Shown: positions 1 to 9,400 of the stretch, piece by piece
Numbering within the stretch: position 1 is the stretch's first letter
Layout of the letters: the number at the start of each line of letters is the position of its first letter
From: Vibrio viridaestus
GTDB lineage: Bacteria > Pseudomonadota > Gammaproteobacteria > Enterobacterales > Vibrionaceae
Reading direction: 5' to 3'
DNA length: 64,000 nucleotides
Assembly: GCF_003856525.1 (NCBI RefSeq)
Contig: NZ_RJVQ01000002.1
Coordinates: forward strand, 1 to 64,000
Notes under the pieces: model-generated
Told to the model about the DNA's origin: nothing
Databases searched by the model: none
What the model saw: the letters and a program-made list of their open reading frames with translations, nothing else
Translations under genes and position numbers: made by a program

Positions 1-22
1 CAGCTTTCTGAATTAACAAATT

Positions 23-140
23 TGCTTGGCGACCATAGCGATTTGGACCCACCTGATTCCATGCCGAACTCAGAAGTGAAACGAATTAGCGCCGATGGTA
101 GTGTGGGGTCTCCCCATGTGAGAGTAGGACATCGCCAGGC
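23..140 (+). rRNA. rrf: 5S ribosomal RNA, first copy
   Basis: A 118-nt sequence with the gamma-proteobacterial 5S core (GACCCACCTGATTCCATGCC and GGGGTCTCCCCATGTGAGAG). The ends pair as helix I (TGCTTGGCG with CGCCAGGC). It is the first 5S of an rRNA operon whose 16S and 23S genes lie upstream of the window. The interior is identical to the second copy at 276-393; the two differ only in helix I. Confidence 0.97.
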
Positions 141-150
141 TTTTATTTCT

Positions 151-180
151 AAAGAGCCCGTTATATTAACGGGCTTTTTT
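151..180 (+). terminator. Terminator-like hairpin between 5S and tRNA-Thr
   Basis: AGCCCGTTA and TAACGGGCT arms closed by a short loop and followed by a T6 run. It has the form of an intrinsic terminator but lies inside the rRNA operon, before tRNA-Thr and the second 5S. I see no separate promoter in the 14 bases between it and the tRNA, so distal genes presumably depend on rRNA antitermination or readthrough. Confidence 0.75.
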
Positions 181-194
181 AATGCATTCTCTAT

Positions 195-270
<76 letters not shown>

Positions 271-275
271 GTTTT

Positions 276-393
276 TGCTTAGCGACCATAGCGATTTGGA
301 CCCACCTGATTCCATGCCGAACTCAGAAGTGAAACGAATTAGCGCCGATGGTAGTGTGGGGTCTCCCCATGTGAGAGTAGGACATTGCTAGGC
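276..393 (+). rRNA. rrf: 5S ribosomal RNA, second copy
   Basis: Second 118-nt 5S copy directly after tRNA-Thr. It differs from the first only in helix I: TGCTTAGCG pairs with TGCTAGGC, so one G-C pair has become A-U and one G-C has become G-U. Pairing is preserved, which indicates both copies are functional. Confidence 0.97.
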
Positions 394-400
394 TTTTATT

Positions 401-428
401 CAAAACCCAGTCATTTGACTGGGTTTTC
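401..428 (+). terminator. rRNA operon terminator
   Basis: AAAACCCAGTC and GACTGGGTTTT arms with a short loop and a T-rich tail, immediately after the second 5S. It ends the rRNA operon before the convergent leu operon. Confidence 0.85.
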
Positions 429-467
429 TCGTTTCTGTCATCTGTAATTCTTCAGTCTATTTAGACA

Positions 468-493
468 TAAAAAAGCCCGATTTTGAATCGGGC
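468..493 (-). terminator. leu operon terminator
   Basis: GCCCGATT and AATCGGGC arms with a 3-nt loop. Read on the minus strand the hairpin is followed by a T6 run, 35 bases after the leuD stop. Confidence 0.85.
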
Positions 494-527
494 ATTTATT
501 ACTAGTTTTTTGTGGTCAAGTGGTTAC

Positions 528-1130
528 TTAAGCAAGAAACGCTGGAATGTTAGCTTCATATTCAGCAATTTTTTCTTCATGTTGCAAAGTTAGACCGATG
601 TTATCTAGGCCATTTAGCAGACAATGACGACGAAATTCGTCGATTTCAAAGCCATATTCTTTACCATTCGCAGACACTTTCATTGCTTCTAGATCAACAG
701 TGATTTCAGCACCTTCATTTGACTGAACAAACTGGAATAGTTCATCTACTTCTTGTTCTGTAAGTCTAACTGGGACCATCTGGTTGTTGATAGAGTTACC
801 GTAAAAGATATCCGCAAAGCTTGGCGCAATCATAACTTTGATACCATAGTCAGCCAATGCCCATGGAGCATGTTCTCGAGATGAACCGCAGCCAAAGTTT
901 TCGCGGGCAAGAAGAATGCTGGCACCTTTGTAGCGAGGCGCATTTAAAACGAATTCTGGATTCGCTTGTTGGCCTGCATCGTCAAGGAAGCGCCAATCAT
1001 GAAATAGGTGCTTACCAAAACCAGTACGAGTGACTTTTTGTAAAAACTGTTTTGGAATGATAGCGTCAGTATCGACGTTCGCTGCATCAAGAGGAACGAC
1101 TAGACCTGTGTGTTGTTTAAAACCTGCCAT
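528..1130 (-). CDS. leuD: 3-isopropylmalate dehydratase small subunit LeuD
   Basis: Small (swivel-domain) subunit of isopropylmalate isomerase, which with LeuC converts 2-isopropylmalate to 3-isopropylmalate in cytoplasmic leucine synthesis. It is 200 residues, the usual length. The family signature [13 protein letters not shown] is at residues 78-90 and contains the substrate-contacting serine-rich loop. It is the last gene of leuABCD, 14 bases after leuC, and is followed by a clear terminator. No anomalies seen. Confidence 0.97.
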   Translation of the reverse strand: MAGFKQHTGLVVPLDAANVDTDAIIPKQFLQKVTRTGFGKHLFHDWRFLDDAGQQANPEFVLNAPRYKGASILLARENFGCGSSREHAPWALADYGIKVMIAPSFADIFYGNSINNQMVPVRLTEQEVDELFQFVQSNEGAEITVDLEAMKVSANGKEYGFEIDEFRRHCLLNGLDNIGLTLQHEEKIAEYEANIPAFLA

Positions 1131-1144
1131 GGAAAAATCCTCTC

Positions 1145-2551
1145 TTACTTGAATGTACGAATGTCAACGAAATGACCTGCTACTGCCGCTGCCGCAGCCA
1201 TTGCCGGACTTACAAGGTGCGTACGACCGGCTCGACCCTGACGACCTTCGAAGTTACGGTTAGAAGTCGAAGCACAACGCTCTCCAGGCCCCAAGCGGTC
1301 GTTGTTCATCGCTAAACACATTGAACATCCAGGTAAACGCCACTCAAACCCAGCTTCTAAGAAAATTTTATCCAGACCTTCGGCCTCGGCTTGCGCTTTT
1401 ACTTGCTCTGAGCCAGGAACAACCAATGCTTGCACATGTGAAGCCACTTTCTTACCTTTTGCTACTTCAGCGGCTGCACGCATATCTTCAATACGTGAAT
1501 TAGTACAAGAACCAATAAAGACTTTATCAATCGGGAAGTCGGATAGCGATTTGCCAGCTTCTAGCCCCATATAGGCGAGAGCTTTTTCAGCTGAGGCTTT
1601 CTCTACTGGATCAGAGAAACTACCAGGAGAAGGAATGATAGCGTCTACAGCCATAACCTGACCTGGGTTGGTACCCCATGTAACTTGCGGTTTAATGTCG
1701 GCCGCATTTAGAGTGACTACTGTGTCAAACTCAGCATCAGCATCTGATTTTAGGGTTTTCCAATATTCAACAGCGGCATCCCAATCAGCACCTGTTGGAG
1801 CGAATTTACGGCCTTTAACGTAGTTAAATGTGGTGTCGTCCGGCGCAATAATACCTGCTTTAGCGCCTAGTTCGATTGCCATGTTACAAACGGTCATACG
1901 ACCTTCCATTGACAAGTCAGTAATAGCTTCACCACAGAACTCAACAACATGCCCTGTACCACCAGCTGATGTTGTCTCTCCAATAATAGCAAGCACGATA
2001 TCTTTTGCTGTAATACCCGGAGCTACCTTACCTTTAACTTCAATCTTCATTTTTTTAGCACGAGCTTGTTTCAGAGTCTGCGTTGCTAAAACGTGTTCTA
2101 CTTCTGAAGTACCGATACCAAATGCCAATGCACCAAAAGCACCATGAGTTGCTGTATGTGAGTCTCCACAAACGATAGTCATACCTGGTAGCGTAATACC
2201 TAGCTCAGGGCCCATAACGTGAACGATGCCCTGGTATTTGTGGTTTAAGTCATAAAGGGTGACACCAAATTCCTGGCAGTTCTTAGATAGGGTTTCCATC
2301 TGGATACGCGCCATTTCACCAGAAGCATTGATGTCTTTGGTGGTAGTTGAAACGTTGTGATCCATTGTCGCAAAGGTTTTGCTTATTTGGCGAACAGGGC
2401 GTCCTTTCTCTCTCAGACCATCAAATGCCTGAGGGGATGTAACTTCGTGCACTAAGTGGCGATCGATATATAAAATCGGGTTCTCGCCTTCTGCTGCAAC
2501 AGCGATGTGTGCATCGTATAATTTTTCGTATAAAGTTTTTGCGTTTGACAT
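1145..2551 (-). CDS. leuC: 3-isopropylmalate dehydratase large subunit LeuC
   Basis: Catalytic, 4Fe-4S-bearing subunit of isopropylmalate isomerase (aconitase superfamily). The start is placed at the ATG at 2551 ([11 protein letters not shown]), which follows an AGGAAG ribosome site and aligns with E. coli LeuC. An in-frame ATG at 2581 would add 10 residues and lacks family support. The cluster ligands are visible: the Cys in IGSCTNSR near residue 350 and the two in PGCSMC near residue 410. The length is 468 residues. A perfect 8-bp hairpin lies between it and leuB. Confidence 0.96.
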   Translation of the reverse strand: MSNAKTLYEKLYDAHIAVAAEGENPILYIDRHLVHEVTSPQAFDGLREKGRPVRQISKTFATMDHNVSTTTKDINASGEMARIQMETLSKNCQEFGVTLYDLNHKYQGIVHVMGPELGITLPGMTIVCGDSHTATHGAFGALAFGIGTSEVEHVLATQTLKQARAKKMKIEVKGKVAPGITAKDIVLAIIGETTSAGGTGHVVEFCGEAITDLSMEGRMTVCNMAIELGAKAGIIAPDDTTFNYVKGRKFAPTGADWDAAVEYWKTLKSDADAEFDTVVTLNAADIKPQVTWGTNPGQVMAVDAIIPSPGSFSDPVEKASAEKALAYMGLEAGKSLSDFPIDKVFIGSCTNSRIEDMRAAAEVAKGKKVASHVQALVVPGSEQVKAQAEAEGLDKIFLEAGFEWRLPGCSMCLAMNNDRLGPGERCASTSNRNFEGRQGRAGRTHLVSPAMAAAAAVAGHFVDIRTFK

Positions 2552-2586
2552 TGCTTCTTCCTTGAGCCCGAAATGGGCCATTGGGA

Positions 2587-2607
2587 GTGCAGGGAAGTAC
2601 CCTGCAC
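2587..2607 (-). other. Intercistronic RNA hairpin leuB-leuC
   Basis: Perfect 8-bp inverted repeat GTGCAGGG / CCCTGCAC with a 5-nt loop, filling most of the gap between leuB and leuC. No T run follows, so it looks like an mRNA processing or stability element rather than a terminator. Confidence 0.6.
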
Positions 2608-2613
2608 AAACGT

Positions 2614-3714
<1,101 letters not shown>

Positions 3715-3736
3715 TCACTCTTTTATCTTGGGTCCT

Positions 3737-3770
3737 GTCAGGTGTCCCGTTTGAGTGGGACACCACTGAC
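3737..3770 (-). other. Intercistronic RNA hairpin leuA-leuB
   Basis: Long inverted repeat: GTCAGGTGTCCC and GGGACACC-A-CTGAC with an 8-nt loop and one bulge. It occupies the 75-base gap between leuA and leuB. No T run follows on the minus strand. Likely an mRNA stability or partial attenuation element. Confidence 0.6.
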
Positions 3771-3780
3771 TTAGGAAAAT

Positions 3781-5334
3781 TTATACTGTCTGTATTTTTT
3801 CTTTATTTTGTTTGATTTCTTCGATCTGATCTGCGCGGTGAATGCTATTGATTACATGCAATAATGCTTCACCAGAGGCTTCAATAATGTCGGTGGAGAT
3901 ACCCGTACCGTGATATTTACGTCCTTTGTAATTGGCGATGATATCTGCTTGGCCCAAACCATCTTCACCTTCGCCTTTAGCGGTAAGGTCAAATTTGTCG
4001 AGTACAATATCATAACCTGTAACTCGATAGATACATTGATACAATGCGTCAACAGGGCCATTACCCACAGCCGCTTCAGCTTTTTCTGTATCACCGCACT
4101 GCAGTTTGATACTGGTTGTCGCCATTACACTACCTGACTGGACGCTTATATAATTTAGTTTGTAATAATCGTCTTCATCTTTGATGTTAGAAAAGTACAT
4201 TAAAGACTCAAGATCGTAATCGAACACTTGTCCTTTGCGATCTGCTAGCTTTAAGAAGTCTTGGTATAGAGTATCCAGATTATAATCACTTTCGTTATAA
4301 CCCATCGATTCCATATGACTCTTCACGGCTGCGCGGCCACTGCGGCTAGTCAAGTTGAGCGCTTGGTTTTTAAGGCCAATTGACTCAGGAGTCATGATCT
4401 CGTAGGTATTTTTATTTTTAAGCATTCCATCTTGGTGAATACCTGACGAATGACTAAAGGCGTTAGCACCCACGATGGCTTTGTTGCTTTGGATAGGCAT
4501 GTTACAAAGCTGACTTACCATTTTACTTGTACGGTAAATCTCTTCGTGTTTCAGGCCTGTATGAACACCTAGTAGCTCTTGACGAGTTTTGATGATCATT
4601 GCTACTTCTTCAAGAGCCGTATTTCCCGCTCTCTCACCAATACCGTTGATTGTCCCTTCGACTTGTCGAGCACCAGCCTGAACAGCTGCGATTGAGTTAG
4701 CAACAGACATACCCAAATCATCGTGACAATGTACAGAAATCACTGCTTTATCGATGTTAGGAACACGATTAAACAGAGTTTGAATAATACCACCAAACTC
4801 TCCGGGTACAGTATAACCGACGGTGTCAGGTATATTCACAGTTGAAGCACCAGCATTGATCGCAGCCTCAACCATACGACATAAGTTATCGATTGGTGTA
4901 CGGCCTGCGTCTTCGCACGAGAATTCAACATCATCAGTGTATTTTCTTGCGTGTTTTACCGCATTGACACCCATCTCAACAACCTGATCATAGCTGCGGC
5001 GTAATTTATCCTGAACATGAACTGTTGATGTTGAAATAAATGTATGGATACGAAATGCTTCAGCCACTTTTAATGCTTCGGCTGCTGCATCGATATCTTT
5101 CTCAACAGCGCGAGATAGAGCACAAACACGACTATTTTTAAGGTGACGAGCAATGGTTTGAACCGATTCAAAATCACCAGGAGATGAAACAGGGAAACCT
5201 GCCTCGATAACATCAATACCTAAACGCTCGAGAGCAAGAGCAATCTGCAGCTTTTCCTTTACTGTAAGGCTTGCTTGCAATGCTTGTTCACCGTCTCTCA
5301 AGGTGGTATCGAAGATAATGACCTGATCGTTCAT
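3781..5334 (-). CDS. leuA: 2-isopropylmalate synthase LeuA
   Basis: First committed enzyme of leucine synthesis, condensing 2-oxoisovalerate with acetyl-CoA. It is 517 residues, close to the usual 520. The HMGL-like TIM barrel begins with DTTLRDGEQ (residues 9-17), and the metal-binding HCH motif in SVHCHDDLG is near residue 200. The C-terminal third is the LeuA allosteric (leucine feedback) domain. First structural gene of the operon, downstream of leader peptide leuL and a transcription attenuator. Confidence 0.97.
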   Translation of the reverse strand: MNDQVIIFDTTLRDGEQALQASLTVKEKLQIALALERLGIDVIEAGFPVSSPGDFESVQTIARHLKNSRVCALSRAVEKDIDAAAEALKVAEAFRIHTFISTSTVHVQDKLRRSYDQVVEMGVNAVKHARKYTDDVEFSCEDAGRTPIDNLCRMVEAAINAGASTVNIPDTVGYTVPGEFGGIIQTLFNRVPNIDKAVISVHCHDDLGMSVANSIAAVQAGARQVEGTINGIGERAGNTALEEVAMIIKTRQELLGVHTGLKHEEIYRTSKMVSQLCNMPIQSNKAIVGANAFSHSSGIHQDGMLKNKNTYEIMTPESIGLKNQALNLTSRSGRAAVKSHMESMGYNESDYNLDTLYQDFLKLADRKGQVFDYDLESLMYFSNIKDEDDYYKLNYISVQSGSVMATTSIKLQCGDTEKAEAAVGNGPVDALYQCIYRVTGYDIVLDKFDLTAKGEGEDGLGQADIIANYKGRKYHGTGISTDIIEASGEALLHVINSIHRADQIEEIKQNKEKIQTV

Positions 5335-5384
5335 GTTTGCTCCCTAGACCGCTAAGTTAATCGTTTACTTCCAGATTTTGGCTA

Positions 5385-5413
5385 TAAAAAAACCCGCATT
5401 TGAATGCGGGTTT
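5385..5413 (-). terminator. leu attenuator terminator
   Basis: On the minus strand AAACCCGCATT pairs with AATGCGGGTTT over a 2-nt loop and runs into T-rich sequence. It lies 36 bases after the leuL stop and 50 before leuA. The ACCCGC in its first arm (5406-5411) is complementary to GCGGGT at the leuL stop (5451-5456), which supplies a competing antiterminator. Confidence 0.85.
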
Positions 5414-5448
5414 GTGTATTTCTTGTTGTGGTGTTTTTCGTCCACAGC

Positions 5449-5511
5449 CTACCCGCGCGATTTTTTCACGATAAGGAGGAGGCCCAGCAGGAGAGAAAAA
5501 CGAGAAGTCAT
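5449..5511 (-). CDS. leuL: leu operon leader peptide LeuL
   Basis: A 20-residue reading frame ahead of the attenuator, too short for ordinary gene calling. It starts MTSRFS and continues LLLGLLL (residues 7-13), so six of seven consecutive codons are leucine. It then ends IVKKSRG and TAG. A run of codons for the operon's product upstream of a terminator is the classic leader design. Stalling at the leucine codons would leave GCGGGT at the end of the leader free to pair with the first terminator arm. The sequence differs from E. coli LeuL, so the call rests on composition and position. Confidence 0.88.
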   Translation of the reverse strand: MTSRFSLLLGLLLIVKKSRG

Positions 5512-5548
5512 GTTGTTACTTACTTTCCACAATTTTAAAACTAATGAA

Positions 5549-5577
5549 TTAGTACCGTACTTGGCTGTTGACGTCAA
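5549..5577 (-). promoter_or_regulatory. Predicted leu operon promoter
   Basis: On the minus strand TTGACG (5577-5572), a 17-base spacer, then TACTAA (5554-5549), 38 bases before the leuL start. The -35 hexamer is embedded in a perfect 12-bp palindrome GTTGACGTCAAC (5567-5578), a possible repressor or LysR-type site. Confidence 0.6.
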
Positions 5578-5632
5578 CCCTAAAGTTGATTTTTTGCTCA
5601 TATTTATTCAATTCACAGCCATATACTTTAGA

Positions 5633-5962
5633 TTATTGGCCGATGAGTATGAGTTTTCCTGTTTTAGCGTCACGATACACGGTACCTACCGATTCCATTC
5701 CATTAGCATCACCTTTCTGCCCATTTATACTTTGGGGTAGGTCTATGAGCTCTTCGCTGTTGTCTACTTCAACTTCAGTTAGATTGAAATGTTGTTGGAT
5801 ATCTTTACTCTGACTGATAAGAGCAACCAATAATCCCAGAGCAAATACCAACATAACATCCATGATATTAGCAAAGCCGGTTAGGGGGTCAGTGTCTTCG
5901 TTTTGAAAACGTCCACCATGCATAAGGCGTTTAGTCGTTTTAACTGGCTGTGATTGTTTCAT
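5633..5962 (-). CDS. DUF2149 protein with ExbD-like membrane motif
   Basis: Small 109-residue protein of the DUF2149 family. It has a basic, cytoplasmic-type N terminus (residues 1-30), one membrane segment at about 33-50, and a C-terminal part that is probably periplasmic. The membrane segment starts NIMDVMLVFALGLLVAL, closely resembling the ExbD/TolR segment around the proton-carrying aspartate (IDVMLVLLI); the equivalent residue is Asp35. The gene overlaps the ExbB-like gene by 23 bases, so the two are probably translated together. I infer it is the second half of a proton-driven motor that energises the CobN-like protein. The family assignment is from recall; the function is inference. 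Confidence 0.75.
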   Translation of the reverse strand: MKQSQPVKTTKRLMHGGRFQNEDTDPLTGFANIMDVMLVFALGLLVALISQSKDIQQHFNLTEVEVDNSEELIDLPQSINGQKGDANGMESVGTVYRDAKTGKLILIGQ

Positions 5963-6416
5963 TGTTCACTCTCTCTTCCAGTGCATCTTCCATTGATAAC
6001 AACAATAACTCGTACCAGCGTCTGCGAACCCTACCTAATATATAGCCAACCAGACCTATCGTCAGGCCCAGCACCGTTGTATCAAAGGCAACCGTCATTG
6101 CTGTAGATAATTGACTTAGCTCTCCATTGGAAAGCGCAGCCAATCCGGGACCAAGAGGGATAAGGGTCCCCATTAACCCTAAAATAGGGCCACTTCTAGC
6201 GAGAAGATCGACTCTTTCTAGCCGTTTAGCCGCATAACTTTCGACGGTAAGAAGTTCGAGGTGTGACAATTTACTTAGTGCGCCAAATCGTTCGCCAATA
6301 AAGAGCCCTAATTCCCAAAGAATCAGAATGATGCATACCGCTAACGCTACTAGCACCGGGTAGAGTAACCAACCAACAATATGGTGAAGAATACCGATCG
6401 TCATACCATGAAACAT
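5940..6416 (-). CDS. MotA/TolQ/ExbB-type proton channel protein
   Basis: A 158-residue integral membrane protein with three predicted membrane segments: residues about 15-38, then a pair near 75-100 and 115-140. The segment GPILGLMGTLIPLGPGLAAL and the later AMTVAFDTTVLGLTIGLVGYIL match the ExbB/TolQ pattern, including the conserved Thr positions of the channel. It starts 4 bases after the CobN-like stop and overlaps the DUF2149 gene, so the three form a tight operon. No TonB or TonB-dependent receptor gene lies beside it. It could serve the CobN-like protein or an unlinked receptor. Confidence 0.85.
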   Translation of the reverse strand: MFHGMTIGILHHIVGWLLYPVLVALAVCIILILWELGLFIGERFGALSKLSHLELLTVESYAAKRLERVDLLARSGPILGLMGTLIPLGPGLAALSNGELSQLSTAMTVAFDTTVLGLTIGLVGYILGRVRRRWYELLLLSMEDALEERVNNETITAS

Positions 6417-6419
6417 CTA

Positions 6420-9400
6420 TTATTTCCCTTTTAATCGTTGGTGATTAGTCATACTGCGATAAAAACCGAAAGCAACAATGACCAACATTATAAAAGCAAG
6501 AGCAAAGAAGAGTATGTTGGGTTCTGTTTGCTGACTTGTTTGTTGCTCCTTACCTTCATTCTCTGCGGGCTTCGCTTGTTGTTTGACCGTAATCTCTTTC
6601 GCTGAGTGTACTTCTTGCGTGTGTTCCGGAGTGCGTTTCTCTTGTTCAAGCAATTTGCTGAGATATTGCCAGTCTTCTGCCGACAAGTGCTGCTCTAGCC
6701 ATGGCATCATTGGATGTTCTGGTGTGGTGTGCCCGCTTCCCGGTAGTCCATTTTTCTTTACCAAATCAACAAATTGCTTTGCAATCTGTTGGGTTGTTGT
6801 TTCATCGGCATGCCAGAAGTCTTTATAAATTGCCACTAACATAATCGCAAGCATATTGGCTTTTACATGCGCATTATTGCCTTGTTCAAGAAACTGGTTA
6901 AGTTTGAGGTTGTATCGATCGTCAAGATAGACGGATTTAACCTCTTCCCACGCCCAGTCGCCAACTAAAGTTGGATTAGTCACTTGCCAGCCCCAAAGGT
7001 ATTCTAAAAATTCACTCCCCATGGTTCTTGCGCCTGCGTAGCCGTGCTGCATTAGACCTTTAAGCCACTCTGGGTTAAGGAATCTTCCACGAAGCTCCTG
7101 ACGTAAAGCTGTACCTAGTTTCTCTGTGGTGACATGATCGGGATTTGAATGATCAATAACATAATTATTTGGAGCTTTGCCCGATAAGGTTTCGACCGCT
7201 AAACTCAAGCCTCCCAAATAATCAAAAGCGTCATTGTTGTCGATCAAACCGTACAAGTTACTCGAGCGACCGAAGTAGGTATTATCGACATTAGACAATA
7301 AATGGCGAAAAGTATCTTCAGCTGCAACGCCAAATTCGCTTTGTGAATAGCCATGCCCGAGTCGGCGCATGTAAACATCCGCCAGTTCTTTTCTTTGCTG
7401 CCAGGCTCCTGAACGCTCAACTAATCTGTTCACACCTGCTCCATAACTACCTGGTGCGTCGCCAAAAATTCTCAGAGTCGAAAGTTGAGCAACCTCATTT
7501 ATTGGAAAGCCCGATGCTAATTGCTTTCTGGCGTCGGAAACCCAATGAGCGGCAACTAAGTTCTGTTCTAGAGGCTCTTCACCATCTTTTCTCACTTTAC
7601 CAAGAGGCTTAAGCGACAAGTTCAATAATTCAGTTAACGCTGGATATTGTTGAATGATAGTTTTTGCTGAAGCATCGAGGGCCATCAAAACCGCATTGTC
7701 CAGTAAGTGCATTTGCTGACCATAAAGATCTCGGAATAAACCTGACGTCGTGAATAAGAAGTCTCGACGTTTTCTGCCATCAGTCAAAGCTTGCCATTTA
7801 AGGCTTTTTACTAGCCCTCGACTGTTCCACTGAGGCTCAAGACCCAGCATATCAAGTGCAAACGCGATCATAACTCCTTCATCCCTAACGACATCAGATG
7901 CCCATAGAATCAGAGCTTCACGTTTGTCTGCAGCGATTGGGTTCGCCTGTCTTGATTCTTCAGCCATTTGCTTTCCAAGCTTCCAGGCAATCTGACTAGG
8001 AATTAAGCTATTATCAAGAGCGTAAAAATTGCGACCTGTTGGTAAACTTTCTGGACTGCGAATGGGATCATTGCCTTTGCCAGGCGCAATAAAGTGGCCG
8101 TTTAATCCATTGAGCAGGGCCTTCATTTCTTGTTCTGGCGAGGAAATCAAGTTGTGTTTTGTTTGGTCTGAGAGCTGTTGCCCTTTGGGCGTCATCGATG
8201 ACAACATCATATTTATGGCCTTTTCATGCCAAGGCTGACCAAAAATATGCAGCCCATACGGCATAAACTGTTCCTGTAAGTTTGTCAGGTAGTGTCCAAT
8301 TTCGTGGACCAGCATTGCGTCATCGACTTCGTCAAAACTGATTCCTCTCACTTCTAACTCAGCAGACATAGACTGAGTTAATTCTTCTTTGAGGTTAAGG
8401 CTATCTACCTTACTTCTTATTTGAGTGATTAAGCTTTGAGTCAGTGCTTTATTGTTACTGTCATGATTCGCTTCATAACTTTCAACTAATTGTCTGAGCT
8501 GCAGAAGATCATCGTACAGCGGGGTACTTTCCAGAGGAGGAGTGAGGTGATCAATCATTACCGCCAATCCGCGTCTTTTCGCTTGAATGCCTTCACCTAC
8601 ACCATCGACGATATAAGGATAAATGCCTGGAACATCGCTCGCTATTATTCGTGAGTAGTCATCGTTTGCCAGTCCGACAGAGCGATGCGGTAAAAATTCA
8701 TAAGTTGAATGACGACCAAGATGCACAAAAGCATCAGCTTTGAATTCATCGCGTAGAAAATGATAGTAGGCTAGGTACTGATGTGTTGGGGGAAATGCGA
8801 GATTTGCGTGCAGCAGTTCTTCATTGATCTCCCAACCTCGTGGCGGTTGCGGGCTAATAAAAACATTACCAAACTGGATTCCGGGAATCAGAATATCCGT
8901 ATCCATAACCATTACATTGCCAGGTACTTCTCCCCAGCCACCTAACGCTTCAATACCAGTTGTTCTAAGCGATGTGATTATTTTTTCTGCTGTCGTCCAA
9001 CATGGTAACTGATCGGTTTTATCAATCATGGACTGATAACATTGGCGAAGTCTGCCGAGTAACTCAAGCGCTCTTTTTCTGGCTGGATGATTAACGCCTT
9101 CTACCAGATGGAACATTTCCTCCATCGTATTGGATAGTAACTGTTGAGCGTAATGCGTTGAACCGGAGCGGACTGCAGATTTCATTTGTTCATTGAGTCT
9201 ACCGAATGGGCCTTCAATCATTTCTTTTTGGATGACACTGGGGAGTGTCGAAAAATAATGATTGTAATCATCCTGAGTGACATGGGTAATTTTAGGACTC
9301 ATTATTTTCAGAGCATGATGGTCGTTAGGTAAGTTGACCGCACGATCCTGAATTTCGTCCAGAAGTGCTTCTTGTGATTCGGGTAATTTACCTACGTTAT

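Noticed and set aside
5378-5813. Two plus-strand frames (120 and 81 codons) over the leu leader and DUF2149 gene
   Set aside because: They are antisense shadows of leuL, the attenuator and the DUF2149 coding sequence.
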